NCBI RefSeq assembly: GCF_003096675.1
Contig: NZ_QEKW01000018.1
Span: 22,110-86,109 of the forward strand
Reading direction: 5' to 3'
Length of the DNA stretch: 64,000 nt
Source of the DNA: Actinomycetospora cinnamomea
GTDB taxonomy: Bacteria; Actinomycetota; Actinomycetes; Mycobacteriales; Pseudonocardiaceae
The position numbers were made by a program, and so were the translations under genes. This document shows, in pieces, positions 53,771 through 62,940 of this stretch. Position 1 is the stretch's first letter, and each line of letters opens with the position of its first letter. The notes below the pieces were generated by a model. The model did no database searches. It was not told the origin of the DNA and saw only the letters and a list, made by a program, of their open reading frames with translations.

Positions 53771-55672
53771 ATGTCGCAGGCGACGGTGGTGGCGGGGCGC
53801 TACCAGCTCGGCCCGGCTCTGGGCCGCGGCGGCATGGCCGACGTGCACGCGGGCCTCGACGTGCGCCTCGGGCGCGAGGTGGCGATCAAGGTGCTGCGCG
53901 CCGACCTCGCCCGCGACCCGTCCTTCCGGCTGCGCTTCGAGCGCGAGGCGCAGAACGTCGCCGCGCTGAACCACCCCGGGATCGTCGCGGTCTACGACAC
54001 CGGCGAGGTCGCCGGCGAGCAGGTGGACCTGCCGTTCATCGTCATGGAGTACGTCAGCGGATCGACCCTGCGCGACATCCTGCGCGCGCACGGGCCGATG
54101 CCGCCCGAGCGCGCCTGCGCGGTGATGGCCGACGTCTGTGGGGCGCTGGGCTTCAGCCACGAGCACGGCGTCGTGCACCGCGACGTCAAGCCCGCCAACA
54201 TCATGATCACGCCGGGCGACGTCGTGAAGGTGATGGACTTCGGCATCGCCCGCGCCCTCACCGAGACCGGGCCCGGTCTCACCGGCGACATGGTGATCGG
54301 CACCGCGCAGTACCTGTCGCCCGAGCAGGGCCTCGGGCAGGAGGTCGACGCCCGCGCCGACGTGTACGCCGCGGGCTGTGTCCTCTTCGAGCTGCTCACC
54401 GGCGAGCCGCCCTTCACCGGCGACAGCCCCGTGGCCATCGTCTATCAGCACGTGCGGGAGGACCCGCCCCTGCTCGCGGCGCTCGCTCCGCCCGGCGTGA
54501 CGATCGGCGTCGAGCTGGAGGCCGTGGTCCGCCGGGCCATGGCGAAGAACCCCGAGAACCGCTACGCCACCGCGGCCGAGATGCGCGCCGACCTCCTGCG
54601 CGTGCTCGCCGGCGAGCGGCCCGACGCGCCCGCGGTCCTCGCCGAGCACGACCGCCTCACCGACCCCGACGACCCCACCGACCCCGGCCGTCGCCGCGCC
54701 GGTGGCACCGACACCGGCCTCACCCCGACCCTGGGACGCGGCCTCCACCGCGTCGACGCCGACCGCTCGCCCCGTACCGGGGCACACGCGGCCGTGGCGC
54801 AGCCCGGACGGTCACGCCGGCGTCTGGCGGCGATCGTCGTCGGGCTCGTCGCGGTGCTCGGCCTCGGCGGCTGGTGGCTCCTGGGCCCGTCCGACAGCGA
54901 GGTGCCGCGCCTCGTCGGGCTCACCCGCGACGAGGCCGTCCGGGCGGTCGCCGACGCCGGCCTCGCCCCGATCGTCGTCCCGACGGCCTCGACCCCGGAG
55001 CAGGTCGACCGGGTGGTGACCGCCTCCCCCGACGTCGGCGCGCGCGTCGACCCGCAGTCGCCGGTGACCCTGCGGATCGGCCGCGGACCCGGCCTCGTGC
55101 AGGTCCCGCTGCTCGTCGGGCGCAGCCCCGAGGCGGCGCGGGTCGCGGCCGAGGGCGCGGGGCTCGTGCTCACCCCCGTCCCCCGTACCCGCGAGACCGA
55201 CGACCCCACCGAGGTCGGTCAGGTCGTGGGCCAGGACCCCGTGCCCGGGTCGCTGCGCCCGCCCGGCAGCGCCGTCGAGCTCGTCGTCGGGCAGCGGCGG
55301 ACGACCCTGCAGGTCCCCGACGTCACCGGACGGTCGCGGGAATCCGCGGAGGCGACGCTGGAGGGCGTGGGCCTGGAGGTGTCGTTCCGCGAGGTCGACG
55401 GCGGTGGCGCGGCGGGGACGGTGGTCGGGCTGGCGCCGGGGCCCGGCACCCCGGTGCCGCGTGGCAGCACCGTCACCGTCGACATCGCGCGCTCCGGTTC
55501 GGCGCCCACCTCCGGGGCGCCCTCGGACGGCTCGGGCGGGTCGTCCGGCGCCGACGGCGGCGAGGGCGACCCCGGCGCCGGGGACGCGGGCGAGGGCGGC
55601 TCCTCCGACACCGGGGGCGGCGACGCCTCGGACCAGGGCGACGACGGGTTCTTCGACGGCCTGTTCGGCTGA
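53771..55672 (+). CDS. PASTA-domain Ser/Thr protein kinase
   Basis: A 633-residue transmembrane kinase of the PknB group. The kinase domain (about residues 10-270) has the GRGGMADVHAG loop, lysine in VAIKVLRADL, catalytic loop HRDVKPANIMI, DFGIARAL and the GTAQYLSPEQ segment. A disordered juxtamembrane linker precedes a helix (about 357-375). Three PASTA domains follow (starts near VPRLVGLTRDEA, VPLLVGRSPEAA and VPDVTGRSRESA) and an acidic Gly/Ser tail. PASTA domains sense muropeptides or lipid II. It heads a signalling island with two FHA genes and a second kinase. Confidence 0.95.
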   Translation: MSQATVVAGRYQLGPALGRGGMADVHAGLDVRLGREVAIKVLRADLARDPSFRLRFEREAQNVAALNHPGIVAVYDTGEVAGEQVDLPFIVMEYVSGSTLRDILRAHGPMPPERACAVMADVCGALGFSHEHGVVHRDVKPANIMITPGDVVKVMDFGIARALTETGPGLTGDMVIGTAQYLSPEQGLGQEVDARADVYAAGCVLFELLTGEPPFTGDSPVAIVYQHVREDPPLLAALAPPGVTIGVELEAVVRRAMAKNPENRYATAAEMRADLLRVLAGERPDAPAVLAEHDRLTDPDDPTDPGRRRAGGTDTGLTPTLGRGLHRVDADRSPRTGAHAAVAQPGRSRRRLAAIVVGLVAVLGLGGWWLLGPSDSEVPRLVGLTRDEAVRAVADAGLAPIVVPTASTPEQVDRVVTASPDVGARVDPQSPVTLRIGRGPGLVQVPLLVGRSPEAARVAAEGAGLVLTPVPRTRETDDPTEVGQVVGQDPVPGSLRPPGSAVELVVGQRRTTLQVPDVTGRSRESAEATLEGVGLEVSFREVDGGGAAGTVVGLAPGPGTPVPRGSTVTVDIARSGSAPTSGAPSDGSGGSSGADGGEGDPGAGDAGEGGSSDTGGGDASDQGDDGFFDGLFG

Positions 55673-55831
55673 CCGTCTCGCACGACGACCCACGGTTCCC
55701 GGCCGGGCGGCGGCACGGCTGACACAGGATTCCCCGATCGATCCACCGGACGGCCCATCAAGGGCGGCCGGTCGGCGCTCGATGGAGAGGGTGACCGTAC
55801 GTCGGCCCGTCGCCCCGAGGGACGTGATCAG

Positions 55832-56173
55832 ATGTTCCGCCGCCCGACCAGCACCGCCGCCACCACCGGCACCACCCTCCGCCCCCGTCGCGTGGGGGAC
55901 GACGCGGACCGCCGCGACCACGTCGAGCGCGCGGCGCGCCGGGCACGGCACTCGCGGCGGGCGCGCCGTCGCGAGGCGGTCGACACCGCGGCGCTGCAGG
56001 CCCGTCTCGACCGCGTGCACCGCCGCCTCGTCGAGGTGGGCTCGGTGCAGGTGGCCACGCGCCCCCAGGCCATCGACAACGACACCGCGCGCCGCGACCC
56101 GCTGACCCGTCCCTTCGTCGCGCCCCGGCCGATGCGCGGGACGGCGCCGCTGGCGGTGCCGCGCTCCGCGTGA
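55832..56173 (+). CDS. Small basic hypothetical protein
   Basis: A 113-residue Arg-rich protein with a helical middle (RARRREAVDTAALQARLDRV) and no signal peptide or known family. Third-position GC is high, which supports coding, but the ribosome site is weak (GAGGGACG). It lies between the PASTA kinase and the FHA gene. Confidence 0.55.
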   Translation: MFRRPTSTAATTGTTLRPRRVGDDADRRDHVERAARRARHSRRARRREAVDTAALQARLDRVHRRLVEVGSVQVATRPQAIDNDTARRDPLTRPFVAPRPMRGTAPLAVPRSA

Positions 56174-56324
56174 TCGTGCACGCCGCGTGACGACGCAGCG
56201 CGATTATCGCGAACACTCTGGCTGAGCACCGGCTCGCGAACGCACACCGTCACGATCTCGGGCGCCCGCACCGAGGGAGGTGGCGTCGCCGGATTCCGGG
56301 GCCCGGTTCGCGAGGAGGCCGTCC

Positions 56325-57277
56325 GTGCACCCGGTGGAACCCGTGTCCCGGCTCCCGGCGGGTCGTCGCGCGGCACGGGGGCGACGGCTCACCACCCCGC
56401 AGCTCGAGCTGACGCACGGTGACCAGCGGCTGCTGGTGCCGGCGGGACAGCCGGTGACGATCGGTCGCGACGAGGGCGCCGGCTTCCGGGCCGTGCACCC
56501 GCTCGTCTCGCGGGTGCACGCGGAGCTGCGGCCCCTGCCCACCGGATGGGAGCTGATCGACCGCAGCCAGAACGGTGTCATCGTCGCCGGGGCGCGGTTG
56601 CAGCAGCTGCGCCTCTCGCCCGACGCCACACCGCGGCTCGAGATGAGCCTGGGCGTGGGTGGGCCGCAGGTCCGGCTGGCTCTCCACGCGGCCGCGGCCG
56701 ACCCGGGTGCGCCGACGACACCTCACGGCACTGACCCTCCCTGGGCCTCGTGCTCGGGATGGTCCTCGGACTGCTCGTCGTGGGCCAGCGCGCGCACGAC
56801 GGCACGTCGGTGCCACCGCCCGGCCCGGCGGCCACCGCGGCGGCGCCGGGCCTCGCGGCCGCGTTCCCCGACGTCGCGGCCCTCGGCGGGGTGTGCGCGC
56901 CCTACGACACCGGGCCCCTCGCCTACACCACGTCGACCGGCGCGCGGGCCGTCGCGGTCATCCGCTGTGACCACGGTGCGGCGGTGCCGGGCGGCTGGGT
57001 CTACTACACGCAGTGGCCGTCAGCGGCCGACGCGCGGCACTGGCAGGCCGACCGGGTCCGGTGGGGACCGAGCGTCGACGGCCGCACGCAGTGGGACGTG
57101 GGCGGAGAGGAGCAGGGGGCCTGGCACACGCAGGCGGAGGCCGACGGGACCGTCTACGCGACGGCCGCGTACGCCGACCGGCCCTACGGCGACGAGGTGG
57201 TCACCCGTTCGCCGCAAGACACGGCCCGGGTGTTCGTGGCGATGCGCCTCCTGCCCGCCGACGCGATCGCGGGCTGA
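56325..57277 (+). pseudogene. FHA-TM-sensor protein gene split by a frameshift
   Basis: The first part reads an FHA domain (residues 20-115: VTIGRDEGAGFRAVHPLVSRVHAEL, then DRSQNGVIVAG) from the GTG at 56325, which has AGGAGG 6 bases upstream. From about 56735 the coding signal moves to another frame, giving a helix (LGLVLGMVLGLLVVG) and an extracytoplasmic domain to the stop at 57277. One extra C in the run after GGCACTGA would join both parts into a protein of about 317 residues. The cause may be mutation, a read error or recoding. The extracytoplasmic domain matches that of the downstream kinase, including two cysteines. Confidence 0.75.
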
Positions 57278-57507
57278 CGAGGGCCCTGACCAGCCCCGAC
57301 CGCCTCTGACCAGCCACGACGCGAGCTTCGCGACCGTCGGGGCTGCTCCGGCGGAGCATCCACCCGCCACGAGGGGATCACAGCACGTCACCAACGTCGA
57401 CGAATTCGGCGACCCTGCTGGTCTCTCCGCCGGGCATCCCACATACTCTCGGTGACGACCGGGGGCCCCGTCCCTCCCCCGGAACCCCCGAACAGGAGAA
57501 CCGGCCC

Positions 57508-59475
57508 ATGAGCACCGAGGCCCCCGGCCACTCGCCCTCGTCGTCGTCCGGCGACCCGGTGGAGATGTTCGGGCCCTATCGCCTCGAGGAGCGCATCGGG
57601 CGCGGCGGGATGGGCGAGGTCTACCGCGCCTTCGACACGTCCCGGCAGCGCACGGTCGCCGTCAAGCGCCTGCACGGCGGGCTCGCCGACGACGGCGACT
57701 ACCAGGAGCGGTTCCGTCGCGAGTCGCGCACGGCCGCGCGCCTGTCCTCGCCGCACGTCATCCCGATCCATGACTTCGGCACGATCGACGGGCGCCTCTA
57801 CATCGACATGCGCCTGGTCTCCGGGGTCGACCTCGCCGAGGAGATCGAGCGCCACGGGCGGCTCGAGCCCCGCCGCGCGGCGGAGATCGTCCGCCAGACC
57901 GCCGACGCCCTCGACGCCGCGCACGAGGACGGGCTGATCCACCGCGACGTCAAGCCGTCCAACGTGCTGATCACCCAGCACCGCGGCCGCGACTTCGTCT
58001 ACCTCGTCGACTTCGGCATCGTCCGAGCGATGGGCGCCGACACGAAGAGCTCGCTGACCGGCACCGGCTCGGCCATCGGGACGCTCGCCTACATGGCTCC
58101 GGAGCTGTTCCTGGGCCGCGAGATGGACCGCCGCGTCGACGTCTACGCCCTGGGCTGCCTGCTGTTCGAGGCGATCGCCGGACGCCCGCCGTTCCTCTCC
58201 GAGGGCCCGGGGCTCATGTACGACCACCTCAACGAGACCCCGCCGACGCTCTCCCAGGTCGCGCCCGGCTCGCCGCCGGCGCTGGACGCGGTGCTCGCGA
58301 CGGCCATGGCCAAGGACCCGGCCGCCCGCTACGCGACGGCCGGCGACCTCGCCGACGCGGCCGTGCGGGCCGCCGGGGGCGAGGCGCCCGTCGGGGCGGG
58401 GGCCGGGACGGGCGCCGGATCCGACGACGCGACGGTGCGCAACGTGAGCGCGGGAGCCCTGGCTGGTGGGGTGGCTGGTGGGGTGGCTGGTGGGGTGGCG
58501 GCCGCGGGCTCGCAGGGGGCGACGCCGACACACGTCCCGCCCCGCCCGGCCTCCGGACCGCAGCCGCAGCCGTGGACCCCGCAGCAGACCGGCGGCCCCT
58601 CGCCCTTCGGCTCCCCGCAGGGTTCGGGGCCCCAGCCCACGCCCGGCGCCCCCGGCTACGGTCCGCCGCCCGCCGGCTCGACGCAGGGCTACACCCACGG
58701 CTTCCCTCCCGGCACGGCGACCCAGGGCTACGGGCAGCAGGGCTACGGGCAGCCGGGCTACGGCGGCGGCCAGTATCCGCCGCCGCCAGGGTCCGGGCCG
58801 CAGGGCGGCTGGTACGGCCAGCCGCCACAGCCACCGAAGGGTGGCAAGGGGAAGGTCGTCGCGATCGTCGCCGGCGTCGCGGTGCTGCTGCTCGTCGTGG
58901 TCGTCGGGGCCGTGGTGCTCCTGGGCCAGGGCGACCCGTCCACGCCCGCGGCTCCGCCGTCGACCGGCACGCCGGGGGCCTCGGCCGCGCCGTCGTCCGC
59001 CGTGCCGTCCTCCGCCGCGCCGTCCACGTCTGCCGCGGTCCCGGCCGGCCAGCCCGCGATGTCGCAGGTGTTCCCCGACTCGTCGCGGTCGCAGTGCGCG
59101 CAGCGGGACCTGACCGCCAACCCGGTCCGCGCGCAGAGCGGCGCGATCGCCACCGAGGTCATCGTCTGCGACTACTCGAGCGTCGCGCCCGGTGCCCAGG
59201 TCATCTACTCGCGGTGGGCGGACGCCTCGGGGGCCCGCGCCTGGTACGACGACACCGCCGCCCTCGGGCCGCGCATCGAGGAGTTCGACGTGTGGCAGGC
59301 CGGCGGCGTGCAGCAGGGCCCGCTCTACACCGCCCGGTCCAACGGCACCGTCTACTCGACCGGCGTCTACGAGGGCCTGCCGTTCAGCTGGGAGATCCGC
59401 ACGACGACCCTGGAGCAGTCCAACCAGATCTTCGAACAGATCCGGTTCAGCCCGCGGACCGCGTTCGGCGGCTGA
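57508..59475 (+). CDS. Ser/Thr protein kinase with novel extracytoplasmic domain
   Basis: A 655-residue transmembrane kinase. The kinase domain (about residues 12-275) shows GRGGMGEVYRAFD, VAVKRLHGG, HRDVKPSNVLI, DFGIVRAMG and GTLAYMAPEL. A linker (275-448) has AGGVAGGVAG repeats and GYGQ-rich sequence. One helix lies at about 450-472, and an extracytoplasmic domain of about 130 residues ends the protein. That domain has two cysteines (SQCAQ, IVCDY), a RWADASGARAWYDD segment and GTVYSTGVYEG, and resembles the C-terminus of the upstream FHA gene. ATG at 57508 with AGGAGAA before it. Confidence 0.95.
   Translation: MSTEAPGHSPSSSSGDPVEMFGPYRLEERIGRGGMGEVYRAFDTSRQRTVAVKRLHGGLADDGDYQERFRRESRTAARLSSPHVIPIHDFGTIDGRLYIDMRLVSGVDLAEEIERHGRLEPRRAAEIVRQTADALDAAHEDGLIHRDVKPSNVLITQHRGRDFVYLVDFGIVRAMGADTKSSLTGTGSAIGTLAYMAPELFLGREMDRRVDVYALGCLLFEAIAGRPPFLSEGPGLMYDHLNETPPTLSQVAPGSPPALDAVLATAMAKDPAARYATAGDLADAAVRAAGGEAPVGAGAGTGAGSDDATVRNVSAGALAGGVAGGVAGGVAAAGSQGATPTHVPPRPASGPQPQPWTPQQTGGPSPFGSPQGSGPQPTPGAPGYGPPPAGSTQGYTHGFPPGTATQGYGQQGYGQPGYGGGQYPPPPGSGPQGGWYGQPPQPPKGGKGKVVAIVAGVAVLLLVVVVGAVVLLGQGDPSTPAAPPSTGTPGASAAPSSAVPSSAAPSTSAAVPAGQPAMSQVFPDSSRSQCAQRDLTANPVRAQSGAIATEVIVCDYSSVAPGAQVIYSRWADASGARAWYDDTAALGPRIEEFDVWQAGGVQQGPLYTARSNGTVYSTGVYEGLPFSWEIRTTTLEQSNQIFEQIRFSPRTAFGG
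58460..58497 (+). repeat. Tandem 12-base repeat inside the kinase linker
   Basis: Three copies of GTGGCTGGTGGG encode GGVAGGVAGGVA in the linker of the kinase. It is in frame and so changes linker length by whole codons if it slips. Confidence 0.8.
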
Positions 59476-59839
59476 CCGTCCCGGACCCGATCGCCCCGAC
59501 GGGGTGGACACGTGACGGACGACGGTCCGGACGAGGTGACCGGGCAGGTGCGTCGCCCCCGGCGTCGGCGGCTGGTCGTGTCGCTGGGCGTCGAGCGGCA
59601 TCGCGCGATCGCGCCGACGGAGGACCTCGCCGGCCGCCCCACCGCGGTCACCCCCGGGCGGCTGCACCGGCGCCCAGCGCACCTTCACCGTCGTGATCTC
59701 CACGTCCGGCGGTGACGCGGCCGGTCCGGAGATGTGACGATGACCCACCCTGACCAGGGGTGACACCGCCCGCGAGCTGCACGAGCACGGCACCGATCGA
59801 GGAGGGCCCCGTGACCAGCACCGACCCGGTCCCCGCGCC
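59476..59839. other. Gap with no convincing gene
   Basis: A 67-codon plus-strand frame (59512-59715) and opposing minus-strand frames are present, but none has a good ribosome site or a recognised family. A short frame ending at about 59736 reads TFTVVISTSGGDAAGPEM and may be a decayed gene end. At 59811 a GTG after GGAGGG opens an 11-codon frame whose TGA overlaps the next start. Confidence 0.4.
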
Positions 59840-59843
59840 GTGA
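59811..59843 (+). other. Possible leader peptide or frameshifted N-terminus
   Basis: GTG at 59811, preceded by GGAGGG, opens a 10-codon frame (MTSTDPVPAP) whose stop TGA overlaps the GTG of the next gene (GTGA). It could be a translated leader, a coupling device, or the real start of the next gene after a one-base frameshift. Confidence 0.35.
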
Positions 59844-60373
59844 CGGCCTCGGCCTCGACCTCGGCCCCCACGTCGGGCGCCGGCTCCGCACGCGGCCCGT
59901 GGATCGCGAGCGCGGCGCTCGCCGTCGCGATCGTGGTCGCCGCGGGCCTGGCCGTCGTCACCCTGGTGACGAGCTCGTCCGCGCCCGCCGCCGAGGCGCC
60001 GAGCGTCGCGCCCGCCCCGCCCGCGGACGCCCCGCCGTCCCCGACGACCCCGCCCGGTGCCCCGGCCACGGCCGACAGCGCAGGCCGCGCGCTGCCCGCC
60101 GCCGTCGCGACCGGTGTCCAGGGCCTGTACACGGCGCTCGGCACCGGGGACCTGGCCGGGGTGCAGTCGCGCTACGAGCCCTCGACCGCCGTCGACGCCG
60201 CACCGTGGTCGGAGGTCGAGCCGCTGATGGAGAATCCCGCCAATCGCGAGGCCCTGCTCGCCGCGCTGCGCGAGCCGCCCGAGCGGCGCGCGGGGGGCTA
60301 CCGGTACTCGGCGGGCGGCGCACGGGTCGGGGTCGACGGGCAGGGCCGCATGACCTTCCTCCTGCTGCCCTGA
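59840..60373 (+). CDS. Small membrane-anchored extracytoplasmic protein
   Basis: A 177-residue protein with one N-terminal helix (about residues 20-45), then a Pro/Ala linker and a compact C-terminal domain (GVQGLYTALGTGDLAGVQSR to RMTFLLLP). No family recognised. It stands between the kinase and the FHA-ABC gene and may be an accessory of either. Start uncertain because of the overlapping leader frame. Confidence 0.65.
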   Translation: MTASASTSAPTSGAGSARGPWIASAALAVAIVVAAGLAVVTLVTSSSAPAAEAPSVAPAPPADAPPSPTTPPGAPATADSAGRALPAAVATGVQGLYTALGTGDLAGVQSRYEPSTAVDAAPWSEVEPLMENPANREALLAALREPPERRAGGYRYSAGGARVGVDGQGRMTFLLLP

Positions 60374-60425
60374 TGCCGGTGGCCGCCGCGTCCTCGCCGT
60401 CGGGCCCGACGCCTACCGTGCGCGC

Positions 60426-62906
60426 ATGACGTACGACCCCGTCCGTGCGGGCGCCCGTCCGGGGCCGGGTCGGATCACCCCGCTCGAGGTCCAGGTCGCC
60501 GGCCGGTCGCGCACCCTGCGTCCGGGCGAGTCGCTGGTGATCGGCCGCGACGAGGCATCCGACCTGCAGGTCCTCGGGCCGCGCGTCTCCCGCGAGCACC
60601 TGCTGGTGCGCTCCACCCCCGACGGCTGGCAGCTCGTGGACCGCAGCCGCAACGGGTCGTTCGCCGGCGGCCGCCCGTTCCGCGAGATGGCCGTGACGGG
60701 TCCGGTCACCGTGCGGCTCGGCGATGCGCAGGCCGGCCCGGAGCTGCGCGTCGCGACCCTCCCGGTCCGTCCCGCGCGGGCGCCCGGGGCCGCCGGTGCA
60801 CCGGCCCACGACCGCACGGTGACGGTCCCGGCCGCGGAGCGGTCGTCGGCGCAGGGGCGGCTCTCGGCGGTGCACCAGCTCTCCTCGACGGCCGACCTCC
60901 CCCGCGCCGGGGCCGGCCCGATGCCCCGCGTGCGCATCGGGCGCGCCGAGGACAACGACGTCGTCGTCGCCGACCTGCTCGTGTCCCGGCACCACGCCGA
61001 GCTGGTGCGCCGCCCCGACGGCGGCTGGGACATCGTCGACCTCGGCAGCCCCAACGGGACGTTCGTCGACGGCGCCCGCGTGCGGCGCGCGCCGGTGACG
61101 CCGACGTCGGTGGTCGGGATCGGCCACGCGCTGTTCCACCTCGAGGGCAGCCACGGGGAATCGGTCGCGCTCGTCGAGCACGTCGACACCGGCGACATCG
61201 GCTTCCGCGCCGACGGTCTCACCGTGCGTGTGGGCGAGAAGACGCTGCTCTCGCGTGTCGGCTTCTCGCTGGGGCAGCGCAGCCTGCTCGCCGTCGTCGG
61301 GCCGTCGGGGGCGGGCAAGTCGACGCTGCTGCGCGCCCTGACCGGCTTCCGGCCCGCCGACGAGGGCGTCGTCGAGTACGCGGGGCGGGATCTCTACGCC
61401 GAGTACGACGAGCTGCGCCAGCGCATCGGGCTCGTCCCGCAGGACGACATCCTGCACCCGCAGCTCACCGTGCGCCGCGCCCTCGGCTACGCGGCCCGCC
61501 TGCGCTTCCCCACCGACGTGTCGGCCGCCGACCGCGACCGGCGCATCGACGAGGTGATCGGCGAGCTGGGCCTGACCGGGCAGGCCGACCAACGCATCGA
61601 CTCCCTCTCCGGCGGACAACGCAAGCGCACCAGCGTCGCCCTCGAACTGCTCACCCGCCCCTCGCTGCTCTTCCTCGACGAACCCACCAGCGGGCTCGAC
61701 CCCGGCCTCGACAAGTCGGTCATGCACACCCTGCGCGACCTGGCCGACGACGGGCGCACCGTCGTCGTGGTCACCCACAACGTCACCCACCTCGACGTCT
61801 GCGACCGCCTGCTGCTCCTGGCCCCCGGCGCGCCCGGAGAAGGAGGCGGGGTCGCCTACTTCGGGCCCCCACGCGAAGCCCTGCAGTACTTCGGCGTCAC
61901 CGACTTCGCCGACCTCTTCCTGCTCCTCGACCGCCAGCACGACATCGACTGGGCCGAGCGCTTCCGGCGCTCCCCGCAGTGGGCCCGCTACATCGGGGCC
62001 GACGCGCTGCGTCCCGCCGGGCGCGCGGCCACCGTGCCGGTCGAGGCGCCGCGCCAGCAGCCGGTGCTCACGCAGTTCGCGGTGCTGTGCCGGCGCTACC
62101 TCGCCGTGGTGCTCGCCGACCGGCAGTACACGATCTTCATGGCCGCGCTCCCGCTGCTGCTCGCCGTGCTGACGCACGCCCTGCCCGGCGACACCGGGTT
62201 GTCCCAGGCGGCGCAGGCACGCGGCACGCCCGGGTCACCGAACAGCCTGCTGCTGGTGTTCGTCGTCGGCGCCGCGCTGATGGGCTCGGCGGCCGCGATC
62301 CGGGAGCTGGTCAAGGAACGCGAGATCTACCGCCGCGAGCGCGCCATCGGACTCTCGCGGGGGGCGTACCTGGCGTCGAAGCTGATGGTGCTCATCGTGA
62401 TCACCGGGGTGCAGTCGGTGCTGCTCGGCGTCCTCGGGATGCTCGGACGCCCGGCGCCCGACGAGCCCGTGCTGCTCGGCTCGGGCACCGCCGAGATCGT
62501 CGTCGCGCTCGCCGGGGTCGCGGTCGCGAGCATGGCGCTGGGCCTCGCCGTGTCCGCGGCGATCACGAACGCCGACCGCGGGATGCCGCTGCTGGTGCTG
62601 CTCGCGATGCTGCAGTTCATCCTGTCCAGCGCGCTGCTGCAGATCGGTCGGAGCCCGGTGCTGGCGCAGCTGTCGTGGCTGGTGCCGGCGCGGTGGGGCT
62701 TCGCGCTGGGCGCGTCGACGATCGGTATCCCCAGCGGCCCCGGGCTGCCGACGCCGTACCGCGAGAACGATCCGCTGTGGGACCACGACGCCGTCACCTG
62801 GCTGCTCGACCTCGGTGCGCTCGTCGGGCTCACGGTGCTGTTCGCGGTCCTGACGAGCCTGCTCCTGCGCCGCGTCGAGCCGATCCGCGGCGGCCGCCGG
62901 CGCTGA
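60426..62906 (+). CDS. FHA-FHA-ABC exporter (Rv1747-like)
   Basis: An 826-residue ABC half-transporter. FHA1 (about residues 20-110) has VIGRDEASDLQV and RVSREHLLV. A Thr/Ser linker (120-165) could be phosphorylated. FHA2 (about 165-240) has RIGRAEDNDVVV, SRHHAEL and GSPNGTFVDG. The ABC domain starts near 260, with Walker A GPSGAGKST (292-300), LSGGQRKR and LLFLDEPTSGLD. An ABC2-type membrane domain with about six helices ends the protein. In mycobacteria Rv1747 is phosphorylated by the adjacent PknF and exports a lipo-glycan (phosphatidylinositol mannoside-linked); a similar link with the kinases here is inference. Confidence 0.93.
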   Translation: MTYDPVRAGARPGPGRITPLEVQVAGRSRTLRPGESLVIGRDEASDLQVLGPRVSREHLLVRSTPDGWQLVDRSRNGSFAGGRPFREMAVTGPVTVRLGDAQAGPELRVATLPVRPARAPGAAGAPAHDRTVTVPAAERSSAQGRLSAVHQLSSTADLPRAGAGPMPRVRIGRAEDNDVVVADLLVSRHHAELVRRPDGGWDIVDLGSPNGTFVDGARVRRAPVTPTSVVGIGHALFHLEGSHGESVALVEHVDTGDIGFRADGLTVRVGEKTLLSRVGFSLGQRSLLAVVGPSGAGKSTLLRALTGFRPADEGVVEYAGRDLYAEYDELRQRIGLVPQDDILHPQLTVRRALGYAARLRFPTDVSAADRDRRIDEVIGELGLTGQADQRIDSLSGGQRKRTSVALELLTRPSLLFLDEPTSGLDPGLDKSVMHTLRDLADDGRTVVVVTHNVTHLDVCDRLLLLAPGAPGEGGGVAYFGPPREALQYFGVTDFADLFLLLDRQHDIDWAERFRRSPQWARYIGADALRPAGRAATVPVEAPRQQPVLTQFAVLCRRYLAVVLADRQYTIFMAALPLLLAVLTHALPGDTGLSQAAQARGTPGSPNSLLLVFVVGAALMGSAAAIRELVKEREIYRRERAIGLSRGAYLASKLMVLIVITGVQSVLLGVLGMLGRPAPDEPVLLGSGTAEIVVALAGVAVASMALGLAVSAAITNADRGMPLLVLLAMLQFILSSALLQIGRSPVLAQLSWLVPARWGFALGASTIGIPSGPGLPTPYRENDPLWDHDAVTWLLDLGALVGLTVLFAVLTSLLLRRVEPIRGGRRR

Positions 62907-62940
62907 GCCGGGCTGCCAGGGTCGCGCCAGGAGCATCCCG

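Noticed and set aside
56735..57455. Continuation of the FHA frame to 57455 as a real C-terminus
   Set aside because: After about 56735 this frame becomes Arg/Ser/Pro/Thr-rich without structure, while another frame shows a clear helix and conserved domain.
59512..59715. A 67-codon plus-strand gene
   Set aside because: No ribosome site, Arg-rich composition and no family. Not enough to call a gene.
57387..60144. A 918-codon minus-strand frame opposite the second kinase
   Set aside because: The kinase on the plus strand has all catalytic motifs. The minus frame is low-complexity shadow sequence.
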